Source of the DNA: Bacteroidales bacterium
GTDB taxonomy: Bacteria; Bacteroidota; Bacteroidia; Bacteroidales; F082
Assembly: GCA_029933565.1 (NCBI GenBank)
Contig: JAOZNY010000109.1
Span: 1 to 9,917 of the forward strand
Direction of reading: 5' to 3'
Length of the DNA stretch: 9,917 bases
The stretch's first letter is position 1. Every line of letters begins with the position of its first letter. The position numbers were made by a program, and so were the translations under genes. The notes under the pieces were generated by a model. It was not told the origin of the DNA and ran no database searches. It saw only the letters and a list, made by a program, of their open reading frames with translations. Positions 1-7,526 of this stretch are shown piece after piece.

Positions 1-54
1 AAGAATAATTGTAACTACGTTGATCTTCAAACGAAATAATAACAACGGTGCCTA

Positions 55-105
55 ATTGAGTAGCCCGCCTCGCCCAGAATCAACTGACGGAGTGCGCTTC
101 TCACA
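55..105 (-). repeat. Imperfect hairpin resembling a group II intron 3' end (domain VI)
   Basis: On the minus strand the block reads GTGTGAGAAGCGC, then an imperfect stem (inner arms 84-92 and 69-77, loop 78-83, outer arms about 93-97 and 63-68), then GGCTACTCAATTA. From memory this order, GTGTGAGA, a GC-rich hairpin, then CTACTCRATT, is typical of domain VI and the 3' splice end of many bacterial group II introns. No domain V catalytic stem is recognisable upstream, and no reverse transcriptase is present. If the reading is right this is a degraded remnant with the intron end near 53-56. A Bacteroidota intergenic repeat is the main alternative. No alignment was made. Confidence 0.3.
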
Positions 106-297
106 CTTCATCTTTACTGTTTTTAGACCAACTCTTCGGCTGTTCGCGGCTGTTGCGGTTAAGTTTCCTGGGTGGAAGTACAGTATGCTAGTGCACTTTC
201 CGCTATGTTTACACAAGTTTCAGGTGTGTGTTTTAGTTAAACACGGAAGCAGCATCACAAAACTGAAAATCTTCAGCATAAAGTAGCCTGATTTAGG

Positions 298-324
298 AAA
301 AAGGTTAAGAGATAATGTCTCACC
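298..324 (-). terminator. Weak intrinsic terminator after the PepSY-like gene
   Basis: Read on the minus strand, GGT and GAGA pair with TCTC and ACC around a 5-base loop (313-317), with three unpaired bases (306-308) between TCTC and ACC. Five T follow at 302-298. It starts about 30 bases after the stop of the PepSY-like gene. The stem is short and broken, so this is only a plausible terminator. Confidence 0.3.
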
Positions 325-354
325 AATTAAGAAAAGCTTACGTTTTATCAGAAA

Positions 355-801
355 TCAAAAACCTTTAGTAGTAATTTGACGTCTGGTAACAAAACCGTCT
401 TTAGTAATGGCAACAGCCCATCTTTCCTTTAGGTAGATAAAAGCAACACCATAGCCGTCAAAATCAGGCTCCTGCATTTCAGCAGCCTTTGTGAGTTTAG
501 CCCTCTGATACTTTTCTAAAATTGTAACTTTAATATTTTGAGGAAGTTGGTCAAGGCTAATAAACTTAAGTGTGTACAACCAATTTGCTTTGGAATCATA
601 TTTTGTTTGCATACTATCAACTCCCACTATATAATCAGCAGTCCAGATTTTAATCCTTTCACCTTCTACAGTCCATTTAACTTGCATAGCTTGAGGTGCA
701 TGCTGCTCAAAAGCCTTCCTTATTTTTTTCTGTGGTCTTGTTTGAGAAAAAACTGTTGGAATAATTAATAAAAACAAAGATAAAAGAAGAAAATTTTTCA
801 T
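355..801 (-). CDS. Secreted PepSY-like (BLIP-like) small protein
   Basis: This is a 148-residue protein, probably periplasmic or surface-located. It starts with a Sec signal peptide, MKNFLLLSLFLLIIPTVFS, cleaved near residue 19-20. The mature part has the layout I associate with the putative beta-lactamase-inhibitor-like PepSY family (PF11396): a helix with FEQHAP at the front, a strand with VKWTVEG, a YDSKANWLYT strand, a LPQNIKVTIL helix start, and a late strand pair. The family's role is unknown in most Bacteroidota. The open frame runs upstream to 891, but the chosen ATG at 799-801 gives a clean signal peptide. It also lies 26 bases after a good -7 promoter element (828-835) that would sit inside the longer version. 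It lies 230 bases downstream of the radical SAM gene on the same strand but probably has its own promoter. Family assignment is by pattern only. Confidence 0.75.
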   Translation of the reverse strand: MKNFLLLSLFLLIIPTVFSQTRPQKKIRKAFEQHAPQAMQVKWTVEGERIKIWTADYIVGVDSMQTKYDSKANWLYTLKFISLDQLPQNIKVTILEKYQRAKLTKAAEMQEPDFDGYGVAFIYLKERWAVAITKDGFVTRRQITTKGF

Positions 802-827
802 GATTTTGTGATTAAGTTTTAGATTGC

Positions 828-835
828 CAAAAATA
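828..835 (-). promoter_or_regulatory. Bacteroidota -7 promoter element for the PepSY-like gene
   Basis: The minus strand reads TATTTTTG, an exact match to the Bacteroidota -7 consensus TAnnTTTG. It ends 26 bases before the ATG at 801, giving a leader of about 20 bases. I find no good -33 TTTG at the usual 19-21 base distance, so the call rests on one box in AT-rich DNA. Confidence 0.35.
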
Positions 836-949
836 AGTTTATTCATCAGATTAAATACTGTCGGGGTAAAATCATTTTCAGTCCCACTCAACTCCTTGAT
901 TTTTTTGCCTTTTTTTTCATCGGTTAGCCTATACCAAATAATTTTGAAA

Positions 950-1080
950 ATGAAAAGAATTTACTTAGCACTATTTTAATTGCTTTGTTATTTAGCGCAT
1001 GCAGTGACAATGATGCGGAGATGGTTGCTTATCACAGGCTTAATAAGGATACCACATTTGAGAAATCCTTTGTACAATAA
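950..1080 (+). pseudogene. Small lipoprotein remnant, frameshifted at its start
   Basis: The plus-strand frame ending at TAA 1078-1080 encodes KNLLSTILIALLFSACSDN, a textbook lipoprotein signal with lipobox FSAC (Cys codon at 1000-1002). Only about 26 mature residues follow, ending TTFEKSFVQ. This frame has no ATG, GTG or TTG start before the signal. The ATG at 950-952 is one base out of frame: it reads MKRIYLALF and stops. One more A in the run at 953-956 would give MKKNLLSTILIALLFSACS. So either the gene has a real 1-base deletion, or the sequence has a homopolymer error and this is an intact, very short lipoprotein. Its last 49 bases lie antisense to the 3' end of the radical SAM gene. I recognise no family for the mature part. 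Confidence 0.45.
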
Positions 1081-2864
1081 ATAAGATAGGCTTGTTTTAA
1101 ATGAGTAAGAACTTCAATCAACCGATTTTTTGAAAGGGGGATTCCCTTTTTGGTGATTTCATCCATCAGTTCCTTAAAGGAAAGTACTTGTTGTTGGCTT
1201 GCTTTAAGTACTGCAGCGTATTCGGGATCGTCAAAAACTATATTTTCAATTTCTTCATCATTACAGTACTCTGTATAATAGAGTATTCCCTTGTTTTCTT
1301 GCACTTTATAACTGAAGCGATTGTCTTTGTAGTAGTTTTCTATTTCTTCAAGTTTGTCCCATTCTTTACTATTTGCCGGAGCATTATTTTCATATCTAAA
1401 TAAATGAAAGCGGTTTTCATTGTCAGGGAAATAGTCGGGCAATAAATATGTCATGATGTCGAAATCATAGTTTTTTCGCTCTTCCTCTGTAAGTATTTTA
1501 TAGTATTTACTCATTGATGATAGCACCAGATTTACATAATTATGCGAAAAGGATACAATGGGATCCTTATAGAAAAATCGGGTGTAATGCAAGTTGTCAA
1601 TGCATTCTTGCACATCATCTTCTGTTTCGTTGGGAATGTGTTTAATCACATTAACGTAAGGGGCCAGGCCATTCTCTATGCTGTGCTTAACAAAGAACAG
1701 ATTATCAGAAAAACTATTGCTTTTGTTCATTTTCTGAAGCATAGTGTCGGAAAGACCATCGTAACCAATAAAAGTATTTTTAAATCCGGCTATGGCCATC
1801 CTTTCAATCATCTCTGCCGTGAACTGTGGATTTGGAATAATCTCTGCCCAAAAAACGTAATCGGCATTGGTCTTGTTTTTAAGTGCTATAATTAAATTCA
1901 GTAGTCTGTTAAAATGTTTGTGATTGCCAAAAGTATCGCTATCCACAAATGAAAAAGTGCTTAGGCCATATTCATTCCCAATATGTTCTATTTCGTTAAC
2001 AATGCACTCAGGACTTCTCATTCTTAATTTATAGCCCTGATTAAAATCGCAAAACTTGCATTTTGCCCAGTTACAAGAACGAATGGTATTTATTGGAATA
2101 TTCACTTGCTCCATATCCTCTGGATGCGGATAGTTATTTATATAGTCGCTATAATCGGGGAAAAGATAATTTTCAAAATCGAGGTATTCACTTTTGTTGG
2201 TCAGCGACTTTATTAATTCGCCATTCTGGCGATACATAAACCGAGGTATAAGCGAATAATCGGGGCTGCTTTTTTCTACTTCCGTATGCAACTGCCATAA
2301 GGGATATTCCCCTTCGCCCCAAGTAGCCATATCAAAATGCTTGCAAATCTGCATGGCTTCCTCAGCCACATTTGCATTCCCAAAACCACCTACCAGGATT
2401 TTTACATGAGGAGCGATTTTTTTAAGCGATTCGGCAACCAGTATGCCCGGAATCCATTGGTTGTACTTGGCGCTGATTCCAAAGATTTGAATTTTAGTAG
2501 GGTTGATGTTTTTTAATTCTATTTCTATATTGTGAAGAATATCGGCTTTTATGTCACGGAGAAAATTAGTATAATAATCCGGATCATGGGTTTTGAATTC
2601 GGGCTGTAATTTCTGTAGGAAAGAGAGAATGCGTTTGTTGCCTTTTTCGTTCTTATTTCTATCGTTTAAAATGGACAAAAAGGGAAGCAGTCTGACTTCG
2701 GTATCTTCGCTATCCGAATAATCCAACATAGGCGACAGTAGAAAATTCCAATATTTAATTTGAGTGTCTACCCCTTTTTCATTCATAAATTTCTTTAGGA
2801 TGGAAAGCGATATTGATGGTGTATGGATATCGGCTGGGGGAAGGCAGTTTAATAGAATTTTCAT
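1032..2864 (-). CDS. B12-binding-type radical SAM protein, RiPP-maturase-like
   Basis: This is a 610-residue cytoplasmic enzyme. Residues about 1-120 resemble the N-terminus of RiPP maturation radical SAM proteins (NCLPPADIHTPSISL). Residues 126-192 form a cobalamin-binding-like Rossmann region (IFGISAKYNQW, ILVGGFGN, TWGEGEYPLW) that lacks the DxHxxG motif of His-on cobalamin binding. The radical SAM core starts with Cys264, Cys269 and Cys272 in a C-x4-C-x2-C spacing, one residue wider in the first gap than the canonical CX3CX2C. It continues with SFVDSDTFGN (305-314), FIGYDGLSD (365-373) and VIKHIPNETEDD (406-417). Residues 548-610 look like the C-terminal winged-helix part and end LLSL, as RiPP maturases of the TIGR03975 type often end near a SLA-like motif. 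Likely chemistry is radical modification, perhaps methylation, of a peptide; the substrate is unknown. No precursor, protease or transporter is evident nearby. The start is supported by a good promoter at 2903-2933. The radical SAM fold is certain; the RiPP role is inferred. Confidence 0.85.
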   Translation of the reverse strand: MKILLNCLPPADIHTPSISLSILKKFMNEKGVDTQIKYWNFLLSPMLDYSDSEDTEVRLLPFLSILNDRNKNEKGNKRILSFLQKLQPEFKTHDPDYYTNFLRDIKADILHNIEIELKNINPTKIQIFGISAKYNQWIPGILVAESLKKIAPHVKILVGGFGNANVAEEAMQICKHFDMATWGEGEYPLWQLHTEVEKSSPDYSLIPRFMYRQNGELIKSLTNKSEYLDFENYLFPDYSDYINNYPHPEDMEQVNIPINTIRSCNWAKCKFCDFNQGYKLRMRSPECIVNEIEHIGNEYGLSTFSFVDSDTFGNHKHFNRLLNLIIALKNKTNADYVFWAEIIPNPQFTAEMIERMAIAGFKNTFIGYDGLSDTMLQKMNKSNSFSDNLFFVKHSIENGLAPYVNVIKHIPNETEDDVQECIDNLHYTRFFYKDPIVSFSHNYVNLVLSSMSKYYKILTEEERKNYDFDIMTYLLPDYFPDNENRFHLFRYENNAPANSKEWDKLEEIENYYKDNRFSYKVQENKGILYYTEYCNDEEIENIVFDDPEYAAVLKASQQQVLSFKELMDEITKKGIPLSKNRLIEVLTHLKQAYLIYCTKDFSNVVSLLSL

Positions 2865-2902
2865 AAAGAAGAAATAAACTGTTGCTTATGCAATCAGAAG
2901 GG

Positions 2903-2933
2903 CAAAATTAGGCAATTAATTTAGTCTTTTAAA
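2903..2933 (-). promoter_or_regulatory. Bacteroidota-type promoter of the radical SAM gene
   Basis: On the minus strand a -33-like TTTA (2930-2933) is followed after 19 bases by TAATTTTG (2903-2910), an exact match to the -7 consensus TAnnTTTG. The -7 box ends 38 bases before the ATG at 2864. The geometry fits the principal Bacteroidota sigma factor and indicates that the gene is transcribed separately from the upstream DUF4249 operon. Confidence 0.5.
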
Positions 2934-2972
2934 CTTAGGTGCAATGCAGTAATGCAGGATAGGGTTTGTTAA

Positions 2973-3019
2973 GGCATATGCTTTACAAAGTAGGCACATG
3001 CTTTACACTAAATTAGTGT
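2973..3019. promoter_or_regulatory. Direct repeats and a palindrome upstream of the radical SAM promoter
   Basis: Two 15-base direct repeats, GGCATATGCTTTACA (2973-2987) and GGCACATGCTTTACA (2993-3007), differ at one base and are spaced 20 bases apart, about two helical turns. The second runs into a perfect 15-base palindrome, ACACTAA-A-TTAGTGT (3005-3019). The cluster begins 40 bases upstream of the -33-like box. This is the layout of a regulator-binding region, but no regulator is identified and AT-rich palindromes can arise by chance. Confidence 0.3.
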
Positions 3020-3113
3020 TCAGGCTAGTTGATTTTTGTTTAAACTAATATTATTTTCACTGTAAGTCTTCAAACCAAAGGGAGTTGTTGGAAGAAATAA
3101 TCAAATACACAAA

Positions 3114-3941
3114 CTAATACTCAATTACATTTACCAATAAAGTATCACTATTAAAAGAAGCAAATATCCCTTTTCCATTGTTGATGTTGGTTATGGGTTC
3201 TGAAAGATCTTCAAGCGAACTTTGGTTGAGCGATTCGTAAACAACAGCATATTCGTTGGTAATTTTATAAAGTATTATGTGGTATCTTCCAAAATACCTG
3301 AATTGAGTTTCTCTAATTGAGTAAATACTGTCTTGAAGAGGAGTACTGGTAACGTTGGCAACATCTTCAGGATAATCAATTACAATGTTTTCGTTGATAG
3401 GATCATAGGTATTTTCTAAATATTCATATCTGGCAAGATAAAAGCCGTTATCAGGATTTATCCACGTTAAATCCAGAGTATTGCTATTTAATCCCGGACC
3501 ACCACCACCTTCTCCTTCCAATATTCTGTCTACCTCAATAATTGTTGTTGAAACTTCAAAATTTTCAGGTTTTAAAGGCACTTTTGTTTGGCTGCTCACA
3601 GGAATATTATTGTACATAAATTCCAGATAGTAGTCTTCATCAGCATCTATCTGAAGAATTGAATCGATATAATGATATTGACCTGGTTTGCCATCAACAG
3701 GACTCATTTGATATTTAGTTTCATAATCCGAAAGGTAAACCTCTAGATTATCAATATTGCCAGTGGTATCGGAAATATCATTCTCAAATAAAATTAGTCT
3801 GGAGATTTGAACCAAGGGAATACCGTTTGGACTTAGAAAAGATGATACTACAGGTACATCATTTGACAGAGTTATGTCTTCAGTGGTTTTTGTACACGAA
3901 AAAGTAAATATTAAAAGGCTGGTTATTATTATATATTTCAT
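3114..3941 (-). CDS. DUF4249 family lipoprotein, partner of the TonB receptor
   Basis: This is a 275-residue lipoprotein. The signal MKYIIITSLLIFTFSC gives the lipidated Cys16. The body follows the DUF4249 (PF14054) pattern: an early strand with VVSSFLSPNGIPLVQISR (31-48), a region DNLEVYLSDY (64-73), then GQYHY and YYLEF, VSSQTKVPL (115-123), and near the end ITNINNGKGIFASF (250-263), which corresponds to the family's conserved N-x-G-x-G-x-F segment. Residues 142-150 are an unusual acidic and glycine stretch, EGEGGGGPG. Its ATG lies 2 bases after the TAA of the TonB receptor, so the two are almost certainly co-transcribed and perhaps translationally coupled. DUF4249 proteins are known to sit beside this receptor class, and a surface-exposed accessory role is inferred. 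The substrate is unknown. Confidence 0.85.
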   Translation of the reverse strand: MKYIIITSLLIFTFSCTKTTEDITLSNDVPVVSSFLSPNGIPLVQISRLILFENDISDTTGNIDNLEVYLSDYETKYQMSPVDGKPGQYHYIDSILQIDADEDYYLEFMYNNIPVSSQTKVPLKPENFEVSTTIIEVDRILEGEGGGGPGLNSNTLDLTWINPDNGFYLARYEYLENTYDPINENIVIDYPEDVANVTSTPLQDSIYSIRETQFRYFGRYHIILYKITNEYAVVYESLNQSSLEDLSEPITNINNGKGIFASFNSDTLLVNVIEY

Positions 3942-3943
3942 GA

Positions 3944-6616
3944 TTATCTAAGTTTAAAAGAAAGTGTAATATTGGGTGTTATACCAAGCAGGGTAACATT
4001 GGTTTCTGTTAGATTGTTATCGTCAACTTCAAATTCTTTATACCAAACATTTTGTTTGTTGTAAACATTAAAAATGGAGAAATTTACTGCTCCAATACCT
4101 AAATCACCCATTTGGAAATTTCTGGAAACAGCTATATCAAGACGGTGATAATCAGGATATCGTGCAGCATTTTTTGCCCCCACTGAAATAAAATCTTCTG
4201 TAGTTCCATCAGGTAATTCAACCTGATAACCACCAATTGGTTCGGTATAAGGTTTTCCGGTGGCATAAATCCAGGTTGCCGAAAATGTCCATGCATTCAA
4301 TTTATATGTACCCACCAATTTAAGTTCATGAGTAACATCGTGGGCAGCAGGAAATGGAGTATCTCCATAAACAGGAAAATCATAAATTACTTCTCCAATT
4401 GTGTAGCCTGCCCAACCGGTTAGTTTCCCAAATTTCTTTTGTATTAAAAACTCAATTCCATGAGCATACCCATCGCCCTCATAGAAATAAGCATCATAAT
4501 CAATTGTACCAAATTGTGGAATAAACCGTAATGTATATTCAGTAAGCCCCGAAAGTTTTTTGTAATATGCTTCTATATCGAAAAGAAAATCATTGGTTTC
4601 ATAACTGGCACCAATAATAAAATGTTCTGAAAATCCAACTGGGATGGTATTTCCATCCGTAAGTATCCAGAAATCTCTGCTCCCTGCCGAAATATCTTCT
4701 CTAATTACTCTTTGAACAAACTGATAATAATGTCCCCAGGCACCTTTTAAAGTAAGTTGACGTATGGGTTTGTAGGATAGAGATAAACGCGGTTCAAAAT
4801 ATACCTTGTCTGAAACATCGAAGTATGAAACTCGCAAACCAGGCTTAATTTTAAATCCATTAAATGGATTCCAACTATCCTGTCCATAGATAGCATAAAG
4901 ACTTCCTATATCGCTTCGGTTTTGTATAATACTTGTATCATTTTGAATATAATCATATTGAATGTCGAAATGATTAGCTTGAAAACCAAATTCTAAACGG
5001 TTATTTTCATTTAATTCATATTCATTATCAAGTTTAATTGAATAATCCTGCAGATTATTTTCTTCCATGGTGCCACGTTTTAGGGTTATGTATTCGTCGT
5101 TAACCATTCGGGTTCTTTCGCTTGTGCGATCACGTAAACTAAAATAATTAGAATATGAAATCAAAGCATTGGAATAGAATTTATTGTTCCATTTTCTTGA
5201 CCATTTGGTACTCATTCCCCAGTTTCCCCATTTTGTGAGATCGTTAAACCCACCTGAAATATTTTTCCCGCCAACGGTACGATCAAATACACGTGAATTG
5301 TCCAAATCATCTACACCGTTAAAAAAACTATAAGAAAGAATGTCTTTATCTGTTGGTTTATAAGTAACTTTAGCATTCAAATCATAGAAGTAAGAAGATG
5401 GTTCGGCAGTGGCTAATGTTCTACTTCCTTTACCATTTGGAGAGGTAACTGTTTGAGTGGTAGATTGTGATTCTTCCTGAAAACTACCAAAAATGCTTTC
5501 ATATAAGGGAGACTGAAAAGACCTTCTTGCTGCGAGCAAAATGGTAACTTTATCACCAATTGGAGTTTCTACAAAACCATTTATACTTAAAAATCCTATA
5601 TCTACTCCCAGATTAAAATTTTTATCATTCCCACTCTTACCCACTATATCCATTACACTGGAAATACGGCCTCCAAATTTTGATTCAAAGCCACCTTTAT
5701 ACAACTGAACATCTTTAATTGCATTTGAATTGAATGCGCTGAACATGCCGAAAAGGTGATCCACATGGTAAACAGTAAAGCCGTCGTATAAAATGAGGTT
5801 TTGATCTGGTGTACCCCCTCTAACATATAATCCTGATGAGCCTTCGTTACTTCCGCTTACACCTGGCAGCAACTGAAAAGTTCTGAAAATATCTTTTTCA
5901 CCAAGATTTGGTAAGGTGCTTATTTCTCTGGGATTAATAGTTGCAACACTTATTTTATCCGATAATTGCATAAGGTCTTCGCGTTTACCAACTACTGTAA
6001 CATCTTTCAGTTGAACTGAAGTTGAAATCAATTCAATTGTGATTGGTTTACTTACTAGGCGAGGAGAAAGAAACACAATCTTTTTTTTATAACCAACATA
6101 GGATACTGATATCCGTGAAGTATCAGAAGCCACATTAAAAAGAGTGAAATAACCATCTACATTGCTAGTTGTTCCATTTTTTGTTCCTTGTACTAAAAGT
6201 TGGGTGAACGGAAGGGCTTCGCCGGTTTCTTTATCTCTCACAATTCCGGTAAGTGTAAAATCAGATTTCCTTTCATAAACTTTGTCTTCCAAATCTATTC
6301 CAACCCCTTTTTTACGGATTACTATCTGATCCTCCACTATCTTATAATGAAGGTCGGTATCTTTAAAAATTGCCGCCAAAAATTCACTCAAGGGCATATC
6401 GTAGTGTTTTGAGGGTGCATGAAAACCGCGAACATCTACAGGATTATAATCAATATATAATTTATAATGGCGTTCCAGATCTTTCATAACCTGGTTAATA
6501 GTTGTTACATAATATACCTTGTTAATTATGATTTCTTCTGATTCCTGACTAAAAAGATTTTGGGAAATAACTGCAAGAAGCAGGACCCATATTAATTTCT
6601 TTATTTTTAGAGTCAT
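3944..6616 (-). CDS. TonB-dependent outer-membrane receptor (STN, CarboxypepD_reg-like, plug, barrel)
   Basis: This is an 890-residue outer-membrane protein. A Sec signal peptide ends near LFSQ (residue 24). Residues about 32-101 form an STN/secretin-like domain (VYYVTTINQVMKDLERHY to YKIVEDQIVI). Residues 121-197 form a carboxypeptidase-regulatory-like beta-sandwich (TGIVRDKETGEALPF, VDGYFTL, VSYVGYKKK). The plug spans about 218-326, with the hallmark LYVRGGTPDQNLILYDG (263-279), YHVDHLFGMFSAFN (283-296) and VQLYKGGFESKFGGRISS (303-320). The rest is the beta-barrel, ending ITLSFKLR. The protein would import or handle a ligand using TonB-ExbBD energy. The STN domain often signals to a FecR anti-sigma factor, but no FecI/FecR genes lie in this window. 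It follows the Gly-rich lipoprotein gene after 58 bases and directly precedes the DUF4249 gene. The ligand cannot be deduced; this receptor class is not the SusC type, as there is no SusD neighbour. Confidence 0.95.
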   Translation of the reverse strand: MTLKIKKLIWVLLLAVISQNLFSQESEEIIINKVYYVTTINQVMKDLERHYKLYIDYNPVDVRGFHAPSKHYDMPLSEFLAAIFKDTDLHYKIVEDQIVIRKKGVGIDLEDKVYERKSDFTLTGIVRDKETGEALPFTQLLVQGTKNGTTSNVDGYFTLFNVASDTSRISVSYVGYKKKIVFLSPRLVSKPITIELISTSVQLKDVTVVGKREDLMQLSDKISVATINPREISTLPNLGEKDIFRTFQLLPGVSGSNEGSSGLYVRGGTPDQNLILYDGFTVYHVDHLFGMFSAFNSNAIKDVQLYKGGFESKFGGRISSVMDIVGKSGNDKNFNLGVDIGFLSINGFVETPIGDKVTILLAARRSFQSPLYESIFGSFQEESQSTTQTVTSPNGKGSRTLATAEPSSYFYDLNAKVTYKPTDKDILSYSFFNGVDDLDNSRVFDRTVGGKNISGGFNDLTKWGNWGMSTKWSRKWNNKFYSNALISYSNYFSLRDRTSERTRMVNDEYITLKRGTMEENNLQDYSIKLDNEYELNENNRLEFGFQANHFDIQYDYIQNDTSIIQNRSDIGSLYAIYGQDSWNPFNGFKIKPGLRVSYFDVSDKVYFEPRLSLSYKPIRQLTLKGAWGHYYQFVQRVIREDISAGSRDFWILTDGNTIPVGFSEHFIIGASYETNDFLFDIEAYYKKLSGLTEYTLRFIPQFGTIDYDAYFYEGDGYAHGIEFLIQKKFGKLTGWAGYTIGEVIYDFPVYGDTPFPAAHDVTHELKLVGTYKLNAWTFSATWIYATGKPYTEPIGGYQVELPDGTTEDFISVGAKNAARYPDYHRLDIAVSRNFQMGDLGIGAVNFSIFNVYNKQNVWYKEFEVDDNNLTETNVTLLGITPNITLSFKLR

Positions 6617-6674
6617 TATGAATGTAGTTTATTTGTTCTTTATAAGTATTTGTCTGATAATAATCCGGCTTGTA

Positions 6675-7526
6675 TCAATTTGAATTGCTGTAATCAACAG
6701 TGTTTGACAATGAAGCCTTTTTAACTTGAATTTTACTTGCTTGCGACATTTGTTGCATTTCTCTTTTCACATCAGAATTCATTCCTGATTGACCACCGCC
6801 ACCACCTCGGCCACCGCCGCCGCCTTGTCCTCTACCGCCTCCTGAACCTTTCATGCCACCAGAACCTTGTGAGGGCATTTCAAGATGGCCAGTTTCAAAA
6901 GCATAACTAAAATATTTGGTGGAATCATTAAGAAATGAATCAGGTTGACCAAATATCATTTCTAGAGGGATTTGTACTTCATAATACAGAATCTGTAAAC
7001 TATCCATACTTAGGATTGCATTAATTCCTTTTGTGTTTTTATTTCCACTTATTCTTGATTCCGTCTCGCCATCAAATCCAATGGTGAGTATCTCACTCAA
7101 CCCATTAATGTACTTTTCATTAAATTTTCGTATTTCAGTTTTACTCCTTTTTTGATTGTTCATTTTCTGATTCCTGTTTTTTCTATTGTTCATTTGGGCA
7201 GATTTCTGAACAGGAAAAGTTAGGCCCAACTGTTGCTTACCTTTACCAGTGGTATCCAGCCAAAAGCTAAGTCCAGTAATCAAGATTTTTCGCTGTAAGC
7301 TTTTATCGGAAACTTGCAGTGATACATAGAGATTTTGGCTATCATTAGAAATACCATAAAGCATTTGTGCCTTGGTATCGTATTGCAAAGGGGCATCCCA
7401 ATGTTTGTTGAATTCACCCACCTTTAATTGTGGCGACTGCCATTTACTAATGTAAATAGATTTGTTGGAGCAACTTCCTAGAAATAATAAACTGATTAAT
7501 GTAATCAGAATAGAAAATGGTTTCAT
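6675..7526 (-). CDS. Lipoprotein with a Gly/Arg-rich C-terminal tail, first gene of the receptor operon
   Basis: This is a 283-residue lipoprotein with lipobox LGSC (Cys19). Residues about 25-110 and 145-215 look like one beta-sandwich resembling CBM9/DOMON-like domains: a W followed by an expected-W pair (KHWDAPLQYD), then LYGISNDSQNLYVSLQVSD (56-74) and SFWLDTTGKGKQQLGLTFP (87-105). Between the halves lies a basic, Asn/Lys/Arg-rich insert (about 108-134). Residues 221-246 (DNA 6789-6866) are almost only Gly with some Arg, Ser and Gln, followed by a Gln/Met-rich segment and a tail. The exact family is not known to me; carbohydrate binding is only suggested by the fold resemblance. It lies 58 bases upstream of the TonB receptor on the same strand, so it is probably the first gene of a three-gene operon and may be a surface partner of the receptor. 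No convincing promoter box was found upstream. Confidence 0.75.
   Translation of the reverse strand: MKPFSILITLISLLFLGSCSNKSIYISKWQSPQLKVGEFNKHWDAPLQYDTKAQMLYGISNDSQNLYVSLQVSDKSLQRKILITGLSFWLDTTGKGKQQLGLTFPVQKSAQMNNRKNRNQKMNNQKRSKTEIRKFNEKYINGLSEILTIGFDGETESRISGNKNTKGINAILSMDSLQILYYEVQIPLEMIFGQPDSFLNDSTKYFSYAFETGHLEMPSQGSGGMKGSGGGRGQGGGGGRGGGGGQSGMNSDVKREMQQMSQASKIQVKKASLSNTVDYSNSN

Larger units (their letters stand above)
1..354. other. Gene-free left end with a GC-richer repeat-like block
   Basis: I see no convincing gene here. A 76-codon plus-strand frame (56-286) has no recognisable domain and unconvincing composition. Bases 1-55 can be read on the plus strand as an open frame ending in TAA at 53-55 (last residues KRNNNNGA), so the 3' end of a gene lying to the left is possible, but other frames are open too and the stretch is too short to decide. 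Bases 56-170 are visibly richer in G and C than the rest of the window. They contain the hairpin described separately and an 8-base direct repeat, CGGCTGTT, at 137-144 and 147-154. Confidence 0.5.

Noticed and set aside
50..105. Integron attC site
   Set aside because: GCCTAATTG superficially resembles a core site, but no matching GTTRRRY partner or integrase is present.
56..286. 76-residue plus-strand open frame
   Set aside because: No domain, signal or credible composition; it overlaps the repeat-like hairpin and looks like chance translation of it.
802..891. N-terminal extension of the PepSY-like protein by 30 residues
   Set aside because: It would bury the signal peptide and cover the -7 promoter element at 828-835.
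1542..1895. 117-residue plus-strand frame
   Set aside because: It lies entirely antisense to the well-supported radical SAM gene and shows no domain.
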